Position numbers and translations under genes: made by a program | Assembly (NCBI GenBank): GCA_964351595.1 | Contig: CAYGOT010000017.1 | Span: 1 to 64,000 of the forward strand | Origin: UBA6059 sp964351595 | GTDB lineage: Bacteria; Bacteroidota; Bacteroidia; Cytophagales; Cyclobacteriaceae | Length of the DNA: 64,000 nt | Reading direction: 5' to 3' | Notes under the pieces: generated by a model | What the model saw: only the letters and a program-made list of their open reading frames with translations | The model's database searches: none | Told to the model about the DNA's origin: nothing | Shown here: in pieces, positions 17,216-25,694 of the stretch | Position numbering within the stretch: position 1 is the first letter of the stretch | Layout: the number at the start of each line of letters is the position of its first letter

Positions 17216-18355
17216 ATGAGTACAGGTAAACAACTTCCGAGAATAGGCGTGCTTGGTGGCGGTCAACTGGGTAGGATGATGATCCAGTCTGCGATTAATT
17301 ACAACCTAGAGATTCACGTGATGGATCCTGATGCCAATGCACCATGCAAGGACATTGCCACATCCTTCACCCATGGTGCGATAACCGACTATCAACAGGT
17401 TTACGATTTTGGGAAAGGATTTGACTTTGTCACTATCGAAATAGAGAATGTCAATACATCCGCGCTCAAACAATTACAGCAGGAAGGCGTCAAGGTGTTT
17501 CCTCAACCTGAGATCATCGAGCTTATTCAGGATAAAAGAGTCCAGAAGAAATTTTACGAAGAAAACGGGATTCCCACGTCACCATTTATCCTCACAGAGC
17601 ATGCGGCTGATGTGAAGGCTAACGCAGAATTCCTCCCAGCAGTCAACAAGCTTGGGAAGGAAGGATATGATGGCCGAGGAGTAAGTGTGCTTAAGTCTGA
17701 AGCTGATCTTGATAAGGCATTTGATGCGCCCGGGTTGTTGGAAAAATTCGTCGATTTCGAAAAAGAACTTGCCGTGATCGTGGCTCGCAATGCCTCAGGA
17801 GAAATCAGAAGTTTTCCCGTTGTAGAGCTGTCGTTCCATCCAGTGCACAATCTTGTGGAGTATCTTTTTAGTCCTGCCGCAATCACTAAGGAGATAGAGG
17901 AGAAAGCTCAGGAAGTCGCACAAGACGTCATTGAGAAACTAGGGTTGGTAGGTCTGTTGGCCGTTGAATTGTTTCTGACTAAAGAAGGAGAAATCCTGGT
18001 CAATGAGGTAGCTCCACGGACACACAACAGTGGTCACCAGACTATCGAAGGCAACATTACCTCCCAGTTTGAGCAGCATCTACGAGCCATTCTTGATTGG
18101 CCGCTAGGTGATACTGGTATCAAGATACCGTCAGCAATGGTCAATCTGCTCGGCGAGGATGGCTACACCGGGGAGGCGCAGTATGACGGGATGAAAGATA
18201 TACTAGCCATGGATGGTGCGCACATTCATCTCTATGGCAAGAAACTAACTAAGCCCTTCAGGAAAATGGGCCACATCACTATCGTCGATGACAATATGGA
18301 GGAGTTGAAGAAGAAGGCTAAATTGGTGAAATCAAAACTTAAAGTAATCGCATGA
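17216..18355 (+). CDS. purK: N5-carboxyaminoimidazole ribonucleotide synthase
   Basis: The 379-residue ATP-grasp enzyme carboxylates aminoimidazole ribonucleotide (AIR) with bicarbonate and ATP to N5-CAIR in purine synthesis. Motifs are IGVLGGGQLGRMM at the N-terminus, VNKLGKEGYDGRGV, LEKFVDFEKELAVIVARN and NEVAPRTHNSGHQTIEG. The ATG at 17216 is chosen over a TTG at 17195 because the latter lies within the promoter box. It overlaps purE by four bases, so purK and purE form a coupled two-gene operon. Confidence 0.96.
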   Translation: MSTGKQLPRIGVLGGGQLGRMMIQSAINYNLEIHVMDPDANAPCKDIATSFTHGAITDYQQVYDFGKGFDFVTIEIENVNTSALKQLQQEGVKVFPQPEIIELIQDKRVQKKFYEENGIPTSPFILTEHAADVKANAEFLPAVNKLGKEGYDGRGVSVLKSEADLDKAFDAPGLLEKFVDFEKELAVIVARNASGEIRSFPVVELSFHPVHNLVEYLFSPAAITKEIEEKAQEVAQDVIEKLGLVGLLAVELFLTKEGEILVNEVAPRTHNSGHQTIEGNITSQFEQHLRAILDWPLGDTGIKIPSAMVNLLGEDGYTGEAQYDGMKDILAMDGAHIHLYGKKLTKPFRKMGHITIVDDNMEELKKKAKLVKSKLKVIA

Positions 18356-18876
18356 GCAAGCCAGTAGTAGGAATCATCATGGGTAGTCAGTCAGACCTGA
18401 GTATTATGTCTGAGGCAGCTGATATTTTAGAGGAGCTGAAGGTTCCCTTTGAGCTGACCATCGTATCGGCTCATCGCACACCTCATCGTATGGTCGACTA
18501 TGCGGAAGGAGCAGCTGCCAGAGGTATCAAGGTCATCGTCGCGGGTGCAGGTGGAGCGGCCCACCTACCGGGAATGGTAGCATCATTGACCACATTGCCG
18601 GTCATTGGGGTACCCATCAAGAGCCGCAACTCCATCGATGGATGGGATTCAGTACTCTCAATACTCCAAATGCCTGGTGGCGTGCCGGTGGCAACTGTGG
18701 CCCTGGATGGTGCTAAGAATGCAGGTATACTGGCAGCTCAGATCATCGGAACGGCAGATAAGGCCACATCGAAAAATATTGCCGACTATAAAGCCAAACT
18801 TGGTGATAAGGTCGAAGAGTCTGCTAAAAAGGTAGAGGCGGATGGTTACAAAGGGAAGTCTATTGGGTTCAGATGA
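18352..18876 (+). CDS. purE: N5-CAIR mutase
   Basis: The 174-residue class I PurE converts N5-CAIR to CAIR, the step after PurK. The family motifs GSQSDLSIM, SAHRTPHRMVDYAEGA, AGAGGAAHLPGM and GVPIKS are all present. Class I type and presence of PurK agree. The start overlaps the purK stop (ATGA). The gene ends one base before the convergent gene at 18877, leaving no room for a separate terminator. Confidence 0.96.
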   Translation: MSKPVVGIIMGSQSDLSIMSEAADILEELKVPFELTIVSAHRTPHRMVDYAEGAAARGIKVIVAGAGGAAHLPGMVASLTTLPVIGVPIKSRNSIDGWDSVLSILQMPGGVPVATVALDGAKNAGILAAQIIGTADKATSKNIADYKAKLGDKVEESAKKVEADGYKGKSIGFR

Positions 18877-19590
18877 TCACTCGGGTTCGTTGTTTGAACG
18901 AACGTTGAAAAACAAGCCTGTCTCTACGAATAGTCGATTTTGTGATTGCCTTGTGAAATTGTCAGTGCGATAAGTGAAGCTCAATTGTAGTTTGGTGACA
19001 TCACCAAAAAGGTAGCCTAGGCCGGAAGTTATTCGGTTGCCCCAGGGGTTCGAATGATTTTTTCTAATCTCATAGGTTACTTCATTGGACGCCAGGAAGT
19101 AGAATTCATTCCGATCTAAGGACTCTCCTGATAGTGGAAAATCTATCGAAAATCGATACCTAAGCCTTTGAGCGAAGGAGCGAGTAAATATGCGCTGTTC
19201 AGAACGAAATCGGCTGGACAATCTAATTATTTGCGTTCTGTGAATCATGGCGATTTGTTGGGTGATACGATGCTCAAAGAGTCGCTCGTCTTCAGTTGGT
19301 TCCAACCAGCGATACTTATATCCGACAGACGCTTTGAGTTTTGGATGGATTATGTAGGTCGCAAATTGGTTAAGTTCGGCAAACGCTAACCTGACATCAA
19401 GGCCGCTTTCTCCAAACTGTTTATTGTCTAGCCAAACCGTACGGTGTGCTAGCGAGCTATTAAAAGACCAGTCTTTACTCAGCTTATAGTTAACCGAAGT
19501 TGAAGCCTCCCAGACCAATGCGGTAGTACTCTGTGCGTAAGCTGAGTATGAGATGAAACAGGACAAAATCAGGATGATTGAGCATCTCAT
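18877..19590 (-). CDS. DUF2490-like outer-membrane protein
   Basis: The 237-residue product has a signal peptide (cleavage near AYAQ). The remainder is an even pattern of amphipathic beta strands with alternating aromatic residues, resembling the DUF2490 family of small outer-membrane beta-barrels (TYIIHPKLKASVGYKYRW, FEHRITQQIAM, RLRYRFSIDFPL). It is the third gene of a three-gene operon, overlapping the gene before it by four bases. The function is unknown; the coupling to a K+ channel gene is the only clue. Confidence 0.65.
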   Translation of the reverse strand: MRCSIILILSCFISYSAYAQSTTALVWEASTSVNYKLSKDWSFNSSLAHRTVWLDNKQFGESGLDVRLAFAELNQFATYIIHPKLKASVGYKYRWLEPTEDERLFEHRITQQIAMIHRTQIIRLSSRFRSEQRIFTRSFAQRLRYRFSIDFPLSGESLDRNEFYFLASNEVTYEIRKNHSNPWGNRITSGLGYLFGDVTKLQLSFTYRTDNFTRQSQNRLFVETGLFFNVRSNNEPE

Positions 19591-20177
19591 CGATAAAGAA
19601 TATTATCTGTTTGGCGTCCGATGACCATTCTCTGCGACAAGAAAACTCCTGAATGATCAAAGAGCATCTCGTAAGTAGACCATCCGTTTTCGTCTTTAAT
19701 GTCCACAACGATCTCATGATTTGGGGACTTCAGATTTCGAGCTTTGACAATCTCATCGATCAACCGTGCGTCGGTCGTACTATCAGGTTTAAACTGAAGT
19801 TGCACACGTCTAACCCGAAACCTTCGAAACTGCTGTAAATGCTCAAGAATCTTATCATGAGCTTCAGACGCTACGTTCTCTATACTGACGAGCACTTCGA
19901 TATCCTCAAGCCTCCCTTGAGGCTCAAACTCTATACTGAAGCGTAGACCTTCGAACTTAAACTTGCATTCATAGCTCTCATGATCTATATCAGTTTCCCT
20001 ATAGTACTTAATACGCGTGGCTGTCTTAAGGTAAGGCTTGAGGAGGGATAGTGCAGATTCAGGCATTTCAGCAGCTTGAATCTTCTTCTCTACTTCCTGC
20101 TTTTGGTCCTGACCGAATCCTACATTCGGTATCATGGGCAATAACAAGATCAGAGAAAAAGCGAACCACTTAGTCAT
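19587..20177 (-). CDS. Exported hypothetical protein in the K+ channel operon
   Basis: The 196-residue protein has a signal peptide (residues 1-22, ending NVGFGQ). The mature part has repeated beta-strand/helix segments such as RIKYYRETDIDHESYECKFKFEGLRF and DNGWSTYEMLFDHSG-like elements, reminiscent of periplasmic PepSY-like folds, but no family is assigned. It overlaps the channel gene upstream by eight bases and the DUF2490-like gene downstream by four, so all three are translationally coupled. A shared envelope function is inferred only from this coupling. Confidence 0.6.
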   Translation of the reverse strand: MTKWFAFSLILLLPMIPNVGFGQDQKQEVEKKIQAAEMPESALSLLKPYLKTATRIKYYRETDIDHESYECKFKFEGLRFSIEFEPQGRLEDIEVLVSIENVASEAHDKILEHLQQFRRFRVRRVQLQFKPDSTTDARLIDEIVKARNLKSPNHEIVVDIKDENGWSTYEMLFDHSGVFLSQRMVIGRQTDNILYR

Positions 20178-21177
20178 CGGTGAAGATGTCTTGGAATTTC
20201 TTGATGTCCTCTCGCGACCCCAATAAAATCATGACATCATCAGGCCCAATGAGCATATCAGGAGAAGGGTTGAAAATAAAGCCCTTAATATCATCTTTGA
20301 AGCCAACTAAAGTAGCGCCAGTCTGATTTCTTACGTCCAGCTCTCGAATTGATTTGTCCTTGTATTTGTCCTTCAAATCTTGATAAGGGATATCTTCCAA
20401 TATGAACTGATTACCACCAATCCCGGTGAACAGGTCCAGAAATTCGATTACATAAGGCTTAGTTACCAGTTGTGCCATGTGTATTCCTCCCACGGCATCA
20501 GGCATTACCACCTTGGTCGCACCAGCTCGGCGTAGCTTGTTGGTTGTATTTTCCTCTGAGGCACGAGCGATTATTTTAATCTCTGGATTTAGTTCTTTGG
20601 CCGTCAAGGTGATGAATACATTATCGGCATCACTGGGGAGTGTAGTGATGATGGCCTTTGCTCTTTCAATGCCTGCATCAAGCAGCACATTATCATGAGT
20701 GGCCTCACCTATGAGTACGTTGTAAGTCGAAATGATCGATTGCACATTTTCCTCATCACGCTCCACCAGCACAAAGGGCACATTGCTATTGGCCAATTCC
20801 TCACATGCCCGACTACCATTTCGACCAAAGCCACAAACAATAACATGGTCGTGTATTTTTTTCAACTCCTTGCTCATGCGATATTTTTTTAGAAAATGAT
20901 TGAGCTCGCCTTCAAAAACATAGGTGGTAATAACTGATACCACGTAGGCGAAAATTCCAAGATTGAGAATAATATAAAAGCTGGTAAACAGCCTACCTCC
21001 TTCCGAGAGCGGCTGGACTTCATTGTATCCGACTGTCGACAAGGTAATGACCGTCATAAAAAAAGCGTTGATCAATCCATAATCCTCAAGGCTCATGAAT
21101 CCAACTATGCCCAGGAGAATACTTCCTATGAGTAATGCAATAGACAGGAAAACTCTGTTGAGACCTTTTAGCATCAA
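20170..21177 (-). CDS. Potassium channel with TrkA (RCK) domains
   Basis: The 335-residue protein carries a two-helix K+ channel module: helices at about 9-28 and 65-87 with a pore loop and a selectivity filter TLSTVGYN, a variant of TVGYG. An RCK/TrkA-N Rossmann domain follows (VIVCGFGRNGSRACEEL, residue 112 on), then a TrkA-C domain (about 260-335). It should form a ligand-gated K+ channel in the inner membrane, like MthK/Kch. The Gly to Asn change at the last filter position may alter selectivity. It is the first gene of a coupled operon with two exported proteins. Confidence 0.88.
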   Translation of the reverse strand: MMLKGLNRVFLSIALLIGSILLGIVGFMSLEDYGLINAFFMTVITLSTVGYNEVQPLSEGGRLFTSFYIILNLGIFAYVVSVITTYVFEGELNHFLKKYRMSKELKKIHDHVIVCGFGRNGSRACEELANSNVPFVLVERDEENVQSIISTYNVLIGEATHDNVLLDAGIERAKAIITTLPSDADNVFITLTAKELNPEIKIIARASEENTTNKLRRAGATKVVMPDAVGGIHMAQLVTKPYVIEFLDLFTGIGGNQFILEDIPYQDLKDKYKDKSIRELDVRNQTGATLVGFKDDIKGFIFNPSPDMLIGPDDVMILLGSREDIKKFQDIFTDD

Positions 21178-21190
21178 TGACTGTTTATCA

Positions 21191-21221
21191 TAAAACTAGA
21201 GCTATTTGATCAGGCAAACAA
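21191..21221 (-). promoter_or_regulatory. Promoter of the K+ channel operon
   Basis: On the minus strand TTG (21221-21219) and TAGTTTTA (21198-21191) are 20 bases apart. The -7 box has one mismatch to TAnnTTTG. The predicted leader is about 10 bases. Confidence 0.4.
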
Positions 21222-21318
21222 TTGCAGATAACCCGGCTCTAATAAAACATTAATTTGCGACAATCGCTTATCACCTTGAAATACATGTGGAAATTAGTTA
21301 ATATCGTTTAAGGCAATT

Positions 21319-21558
21319 ATGCACAGCTACATTTTCGATATGATCCTTTGTGGAATAGCCTATCTATTCCTGGTTTACTTCATGTTCACTTTGCTCAAGA
21401 AGAGGCGCAAGGGGTTTGATGGGGATGACGATGATGATGGTGGGCTGCCTGTTTCCACTCCACCCGAAATAGATCTGCCTCCGGGAGTTTGTTTGCCAGA
21501 TGGTAGCCCAAAGTTGAGGATTGTCAAGGACGACATTCGGGAAGATTGTCTGGTTTGA
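21319..21558 (+). CDS. Small single-pass membrane protein
   Basis: The 79-residue product has one hydrophobic helix (about residues 5-25), a basic KKRRK stop-transfer, then an acidic run GDDDDDGG and a proline-rich tail with EIDLPPGVCLPDGSP. No family is recognised, but the ordered membrane/basic/acidic layout and the position in a clear intergenic slot support a real gene. It is convergent with the Fur-family gene, with three bases between the stops. Confidence 0.55.
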   Translation: MHSYIFDMILCGIAYLFLVYFMFTLLKKRRKGFDGDDDDDGGLPVSTPPEIDLPPGVCLPDGSPKLRIVKDDIREDCLV

Positions 21559-21561
21559 CCG

Positions 21562-21975
21562 TTATCCACATTCAGGACAGACCCCACTTACCAGCAAGTT
21601 TGATTCTTTATAATGATACCCCGCAGGAAGGTTGACCCTGGGTACATCTATGTTGTCGATGCAGGTGGTCTGACCACATTTCTCACATTTGAAGTGCACA
21701 TGTTCGTGGTGATGTTCGGTTTCCGCGCATTCCTCAGAGCACAGTGCATATTTAGGGGAACCCTCATCGGATAGGATTTTATGGATTAACCCTTTCTCCA
21801 AAAAAGTCTTGATGGTTCTGTAGACCGTGACACGATCCAGGCTATGGCTCAGATGATTTTCTATGTCAGATTGTGATAGGGCAAACTCATTGTCGATGAA
21901 AAGCTCCAGTATGTCTTCCCGGCTCTTTGTTTTACGCAAGTCAAAATCTTTAAGAATACTTTCTGTCACCGGCAT
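21562..21975 (-). CDS. Fur-family metalloregulator
   Basis: The 137-residue regulator has an N-terminal winged helix (SQSDIENHLSHSLDRVTVYRTIKTFLEKGLIHKI). The C-terminal dimerisation domain has a histidine-rich HHHEHVHF metal site and two CxxC pairs (CEKC and CPEC) forming the structural zinc site. It could be a Zur, Fur or PerR type; the sequence alone does not decide. A palindrome at 21991-22004 overlaps a promoter-like box just before the start, fitting autoregulation. Confidence 0.88.
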   Translation of the reverse strand: MPVTESILKDFDLRKTKSREDILELFIDNEFALSQSDIENHLSHSLDRVTVYRTIKTFLEKGLIHKILSDEGSPKYALCSEECAETEHHHEHVHFKCEKCGQTTCIDNIDVPRVNLPAGYHYKESNLLVSGVCPECG

Positions 21976-21990
21976 CAGCTACTAAGTTTA

Positions 21991-22004
21991 GAGTAAAGTT
22001 ACTC
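21991..22004. promoter_or_regulatory. Palindrome over the Fur-family gene promoter
   Basis: GAGTAA-AG-TTACTC is a perfect 14-base inverted repeat starting 16 bases before the gene start. It covers TAACTTTA (minus strand, 22001-21994), one mismatch from TAnnTTTG. This is the place for an autoregulatory operator. Confidence 0.45.
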
Positions 22005-22062
22005 GATCATCACAACATTTCGAAGATAGCAAATAGAACCAAAATCATCGAATGGGGTTAGT

Positions 22063-22081
22063 ATGATAGTCACACTATCAT
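22063..22081. promoter_or_regulatory. 19-base palindrome, probable TetR operator
   Basis: ATGATAGT-CAC-ACTATCAT is a perfect 8-3-8 inverted repeat 46 bases upstream of the TetR-family gene. It occupies the place where the -33 element for the -7 box at 22097 should lie. Size and symmetry match TetR-family operators. Confidence 0.6.
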
Positions 22082-22096
22082 TAAAGATCAATTTAC

Positions 22097-22104
22097 TATT
22101 TTTG
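22097..22104 (+). promoter_or_regulatory. -7 promoter element of the TetR-family gene
   Basis: TATTTTTG is a perfect TAnnTTTG box, 22 bases before the ATG at 22127. The -33 position falls inside the palindrome at 22063-22081, so bound repressor would block RNA polymerase. Confidence 0.55.
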
Positions 22105-22126
22105 TTTTTTGCTTGAAGATTAAAAC

Positions 22127-22810
22127 ATGGCAGCTATTGCTACTATCCAGATTAATGTAAACGAAAAGCTTTTCCTTCGGAATCCGGAGCACACGGAGCT
22201 TGGTCGAAATATAGTTTCGAACAGCATCATTCTTATTGAGAAGATTGGGTTCGAGAATTTCACTTTCAAGAAGCTAGCGAAGGAAATCAACTCCACCGAA
22301 GCGTCGATCTACCGCTACTTTGAGAATAAGCACAAACTCCTGATCTATCTGGTATCCTGGTACTGGAGCTGGATGGAGTATCAGGTGGACTTCCAGACCA
22401 ATAATATTGAGGATCCTGAAAAGAAATTAAATATCGCGATTGATATACTTTGTCAGACTTCTCGATTTGATCCGGAGTTCCTACATATCAACGAAGATGC
22501 GCTCCATCGTATCGTTGTGGATGAGTCATCTAAGGCATATTTAACCAAGGATGTAGACGCTGACAATAAAGAAGGCTTTTTCCATGGCTACAAATCACTT
22601 TGCAGAAAAATCGCCGGGTTTGTTACTGAAATTGCCCCTGACTTTAAGTACCCACGGGCACTGATGAGTACGATCGTGGAGGCCTCTCATCATCAGAAAT
22701 TCTTTTCCGAGCATCTTCCTTCACTTACAGAAGTGTCTGAATCTGAGGGAGGTAGTGGCGAGGTTTCTGAGTACCTGCGCTACTTGATCTTCAAGCTGCT
22801 CAAGGGCTAG
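22127..22810 (+). CDS. TetR-family transcriptional regulator
   Basis: The 227-residue protein has an N-terminal TetR helix-turn-helix (GFENFTFKKLAKEINSTEASIYRYFENKHKLLIYL, about residues 43-77) and a variable all-helical ligand domain. It ends four bases inside the convergent ABC exporter gene. A TetR repressor next to an exporter suggests that it may control that gene, but no second copy of the operator was seen before the exporter start. Confidence 0.85.
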   Translation: MAAIATIQINVNEKLFLRNPEHTELGRNIVSNSIILIEKIGFENFTFKKLAKEINSTEASIYRYFENKHKLLIYLVSWYWSWMEYQVDFQTNNIEDPEKKLNIAIDILCQTSRFDPEFLHINEDALHRIVVDESSKAYLTKDVDADNKEGFFHGYKSLCRKIAGFVTEIAPDFKYPRALMSTIVEASHHQKFFSEHLPSLTEVSESEGGSGEVSEYLRYLIFKLLKG

Positions 22811-24618
22811 ACCTGAACGGCTTCTTCAGCAAACTGTAGCTTTACAAGCTTATTGTAAACACCCTTTTTCATCTCAATGAGGTCCTCATGAGTACCTGAT
22901 TCGACGACCTGACCATCCTTAATCACGAATATATTATCTGCCTGACGGACGGTAGATAGCCTGTGAGCGATGATAATAGATGTCCGACCTTTCATCAGTT
23001 CGTCCAGGGCTTCTTGCACAAGCTGCTCAGACTCGGCATCAAGAGAGCTGGTCGCTTCATCCAGTATTAGAATGGAAGGGTTTTTCAATATAGCCCGGGC
23101 AATGGCGATTCTCTGTCGTTGACCGCCGGAGAGTTTTACGCCCCGTTCGCCTACCAGCGTCTCTAACCCTTCCGGAAAGGATTCTATGAAATCTAATGCA
23201 TTTGCCTGTGCCGCCGCTTGCTTGATTTCGTCCATAGTTGCAGATTGCTTGCCATAGGCGATGTTTTCTTTAATGCTACCGCCAAACAGGATAACCTCCT
23301 GGGGCACGACACCTATGTTTTGCCGGTAGGCACGAAGTGGATAGTCATAGACCGCCTTACCATCAATGCTGAGCCCCCCGGCATCAATTCTATAATAGCG
23401 CATCAAAAGCTGGATGATGGTAGACTTACCAGCACCGCTCGGTCCTACGAGCGCGACCTTCTCTCCGGGCTTTATTTCAATATTGATTTTATCAAGCACG
23501 GTCATGTCTTTGCGTGTAGGGTAGGAGAACCCTACATCGTCCATTTTGATATGACCATTGAGCTTTAGGTGCTGATCTGCGACGATGACATCCTCTGCTA
23601 TTTCTTCATTGAGCACTTCCAGAATGCGCTCGGAGCTGCCTACAGCCTTCTGTACTTGTCCATATAAGTCTCCGATTCCGGCAATTGAGGCTCCTATAAA
23701 GGTGGTATATAATACGAAAGAGAGCAGCTCGCCGACGGTCATTTCACCCGACTGCACCAGTAGCGCCCCATACCACATGACAGACACTATTGCACCAAAC
23801 AATACGAAGATTACAAAGGAGACAAACCCGGAGCGATAACGCGCAGTTTTGAGCGCCATCACTATCACGCTATCCAGAGATTTGCGGTAGCGCATGGCCT
23901 CAAATAGCTCATTAGTGAAAGCCTTTACCGTTCCGATTGACTGTAGCGTTTCTTCGACTACCACGTTCGTTTTGGCCAACTCATCCTGGGTATTTCGCGA
24001 TAGCCGTCTGATGTATCGGCCAAATACTACTGCAATGACGATCACCACAGGGAAGGTGCCGATCATGAACAGGCTCAGCGATGTAGTGGTAGCAAAGATG
24101 ACCACCATGCCTATAATGAGAATTGAGAACTGACGAATGAGCTCGGCTACCGTCACCGACAGTGTATCCTGTAGCATGGAAACATCGGAGGTGATACGGC
24201 TGATCAACTCACCGATCCGGCGCTTGTCGTAAAAAGAAAACGGAAGAGACATAAGCTTCTCATACAAGGAATAGCGAATGTCGGCCATGGTATTCTCACT
24301 CACATAGGCAAACAAATACACGCGCAGAAATGAGACTATGCCCTGTAGAAAAAGTATCCCGATAAGGATGCCCGCTATGGTGTTGATGTCATTGATAAAC
24401 CAGGTATTCTCTCCCGAGGCAGCATCCAGCAGCTTACCACTCATGAAGGGGAAAGCCATGACCATGGCACTAGTCAGTAAGAGCAGTGCAAGGCCAATTG
24501 CAAAGGGCACCTTGTAGGGAAGTACGAACTTGAAAACACCAAGCAGCTTCTTAAGGCCATCTTTGTTGAGCTTCTTTTTTTCGTCTTCTGTATTGATGTT
24601 TTTTCCTCTTCTGGACAT
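22807..24618 (-). CDS. ABC exporter, fused permease and ATPase
   Basis: The 603-residue half-transporter has six membrane helices (about residues 35-325) followed by an ABC ATPase: Walker A GPSGAGKST, Q loop VVPQEVILF, signature LSGGQRQR, Walker B ILILDEATSSLD and the switch His in AHRLST. It belongs to the MsbA/LmrA/BmrA type and should work as a homodimer. The substrate may be a lipid, drug or peptide. It is tail-to-tail with the TetR-family gene (four-base overlap). Confidence 0.92.
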   Translation of the reverse strand: MSRRGKNINTEDEKKKLNKDGLKKLLGVFKFVLPYKVPFAIGLALLLLTSAMVMAFPFMSGKLLDAASGENTWFINDINTIAGILIGILFLQGIVSFLRVYLFAYVSENTMADIRYSLYEKLMSLPFSFYDKRRIGELISRITSDVSMLQDTLSVTVAELIRQFSILIIGMVVIFATTTSLSLFMIGTFPVVIVIAVVFGRYIRRLSRNTQDELAKTNVVVEETLQSIGTVKAFTNELFEAMRYRKSLDSVIVMALKTARYRSGFVSFVIFVLFGAIVSVMWYGALLVQSGEMTVGELLSFVLYTTFIGASIAGIGDLYGQVQKAVGSSERILEVLNEEIAEDVIVADQHLKLNGHIKMDDVGFSYPTRKDMTVLDKINIEIKPGEKVALVGPSGAGKSTIIQLLMRYYRIDAGGLSIDGKAVYDYPLRAYRQNIGVVPQEVILFGGSIKENIAYGKQSATMDEIKQAAAQANALDFIESFPEGLETLVGERGVKLSGGQRQRIAIARAILKNPSILILDEATSSLDAESEQLVQEALDELMKGRTSIIIAHRLSTVRQADNIFVIKDGQVVESGTHEDLIEMKKGVYNKLVKLQFAEEAVQV

Positions 24619-24663
24619 ATGGATAAGTTCTCAGCGAAAGCCTGGAGATTTGTATTGGGAGCG

Positions 24664-24671
24664 CAAAAATA
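24664..24671 (-). promoter_or_regulatory. -7 promoter element of the ABC exporter
   Basis: On the minus strand TATTTTTG matches TAnnTTTG perfectly, 45 bases upstream of the ATG at 24618. No clear -33 element was found. Confidence 0.45.
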
Positions 24672-24768
24672 AAACTTTAGAAGTCATAGACTAACCGTAT
24701 TGATCGGTCTTGGGTTTGCATCTTTGTCCAAAAAATTCATAGATTAGATAGACTTAGGATTCGACACT

Positions 24769-25686
24769 ATGCTATACCCTCTCAAACGACTTTTGATCTG
24801 CCTGGACTTAACAGAAATGGATGACGTACTCATCCGTTATACTGCACTTTTCGCCAAAAAAATGAACGTAGAAAAGCTCTACTTCATTCATGTGGCTAAG
24901 TCGTTGGAAATACCCGAGGCGCTCAAGAAGGAGTTTCCAGAAATGGACACCCCCTTAGACGAGACGTTGATAGACCAGATCAAGCCGAAGATTAAAGAAC
25001 ATATCAATACCGATGAGATCGAATATCAGATTGGTATTAAGGACGGAAATGTTACTGAGAATATTCTAAAGTGGTCAAAAATCAAGCAGATTGACCTGAT
25101 TGTGATGGGGAGGAAGTTGCCAGACCATGGCACTGGAGCCAATCCATCACGCATTGCTAATATTTCGCTTTGCTCGGTGCTCATAGTCCCCAATAACCCC
25201 GCGCCAACCTTGAAGCATGTTTTTGTGGCCATTGATTTTTCAAGCTATGCCAATCGTGCTGTTGCCCGTGCCTTGGAGTTTAAGGAAAAGTGTGGTGCTG
25301 ATGTCACTTTACAGAATGTGTACCGCGTACCAAAGGGATATCACTATACAGGAAAAACCTATAAAGAGTTTGCCAAAATAATGAAGGACAACTCCCAGAA
25401 GGACCTTGATGTTTTTGTCAAAAAGTACGATCTGGATCCGTCTGCCTTTGACTATGTAACTACGCTGGATGATGATGATAAGCCGGCGGATAAAATATTT
25501 GTGGAGGCCAGTCGCTGTGGTGCAGACTTAATCATGGTAGGCTCGAGAGGAAGAACTACTGCAGCCTCGCTACTGCTGGGAAGTGTGGCAGTTGCCTTGC
25601 TGCGCTACAACTTCACCACACCATTTTTTATCGTCAAAAATAAGGATCAAAACCTGGGCTTCTTCCAGGCTTTGATGAGGATCTGA
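24769..25686 (+). CDS. Tandem universal stress protein
   Basis: The 305-residue cytoplasmic protein has two UspA-like domains (about residues 5-145 and 150-298). The second keeps the nucleotide-binding loop GSRGRTTAASLLLGSVA (GxxG then GS). The first has a degenerate loop (MGRKLPDHGTGANPSRIANIS). Such tandem Usps sense ATP or AMP under stress. A near-consensus CATCTTTG box at 24719-24726 could drive it. It is convergent with the pyrophosphatase gene. Confidence 0.85.
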   Translation: MLYPLKRLLICLDLTEMDDVLIRYTALFAKKMNVEKLYFIHVAKSLEIPEALKKEFPEMDTPLDETLIDQIKPKIKEHINTDEIEYQIGIKDGNVTENILKWSKIKQIDLIVMGRKLPDHGTGANPSRIANISLCSVLIVPNNPAPTLKHVFVAIDFSSYANRAVARALEFKEKCGADVTLQNVYRVPKGYHYTGKTYKEFAKIMKDNSQKDLDVFVKKYDLDPSAFDYVTTLDDDDKPADKIFVEASRCGADLIMVGSRGRTTAASLLLGSVAVALLRYNFTTPFFIVKNKDQNLGFFQALMRI

Positions 25687-25694
25687 TCGAGGCT

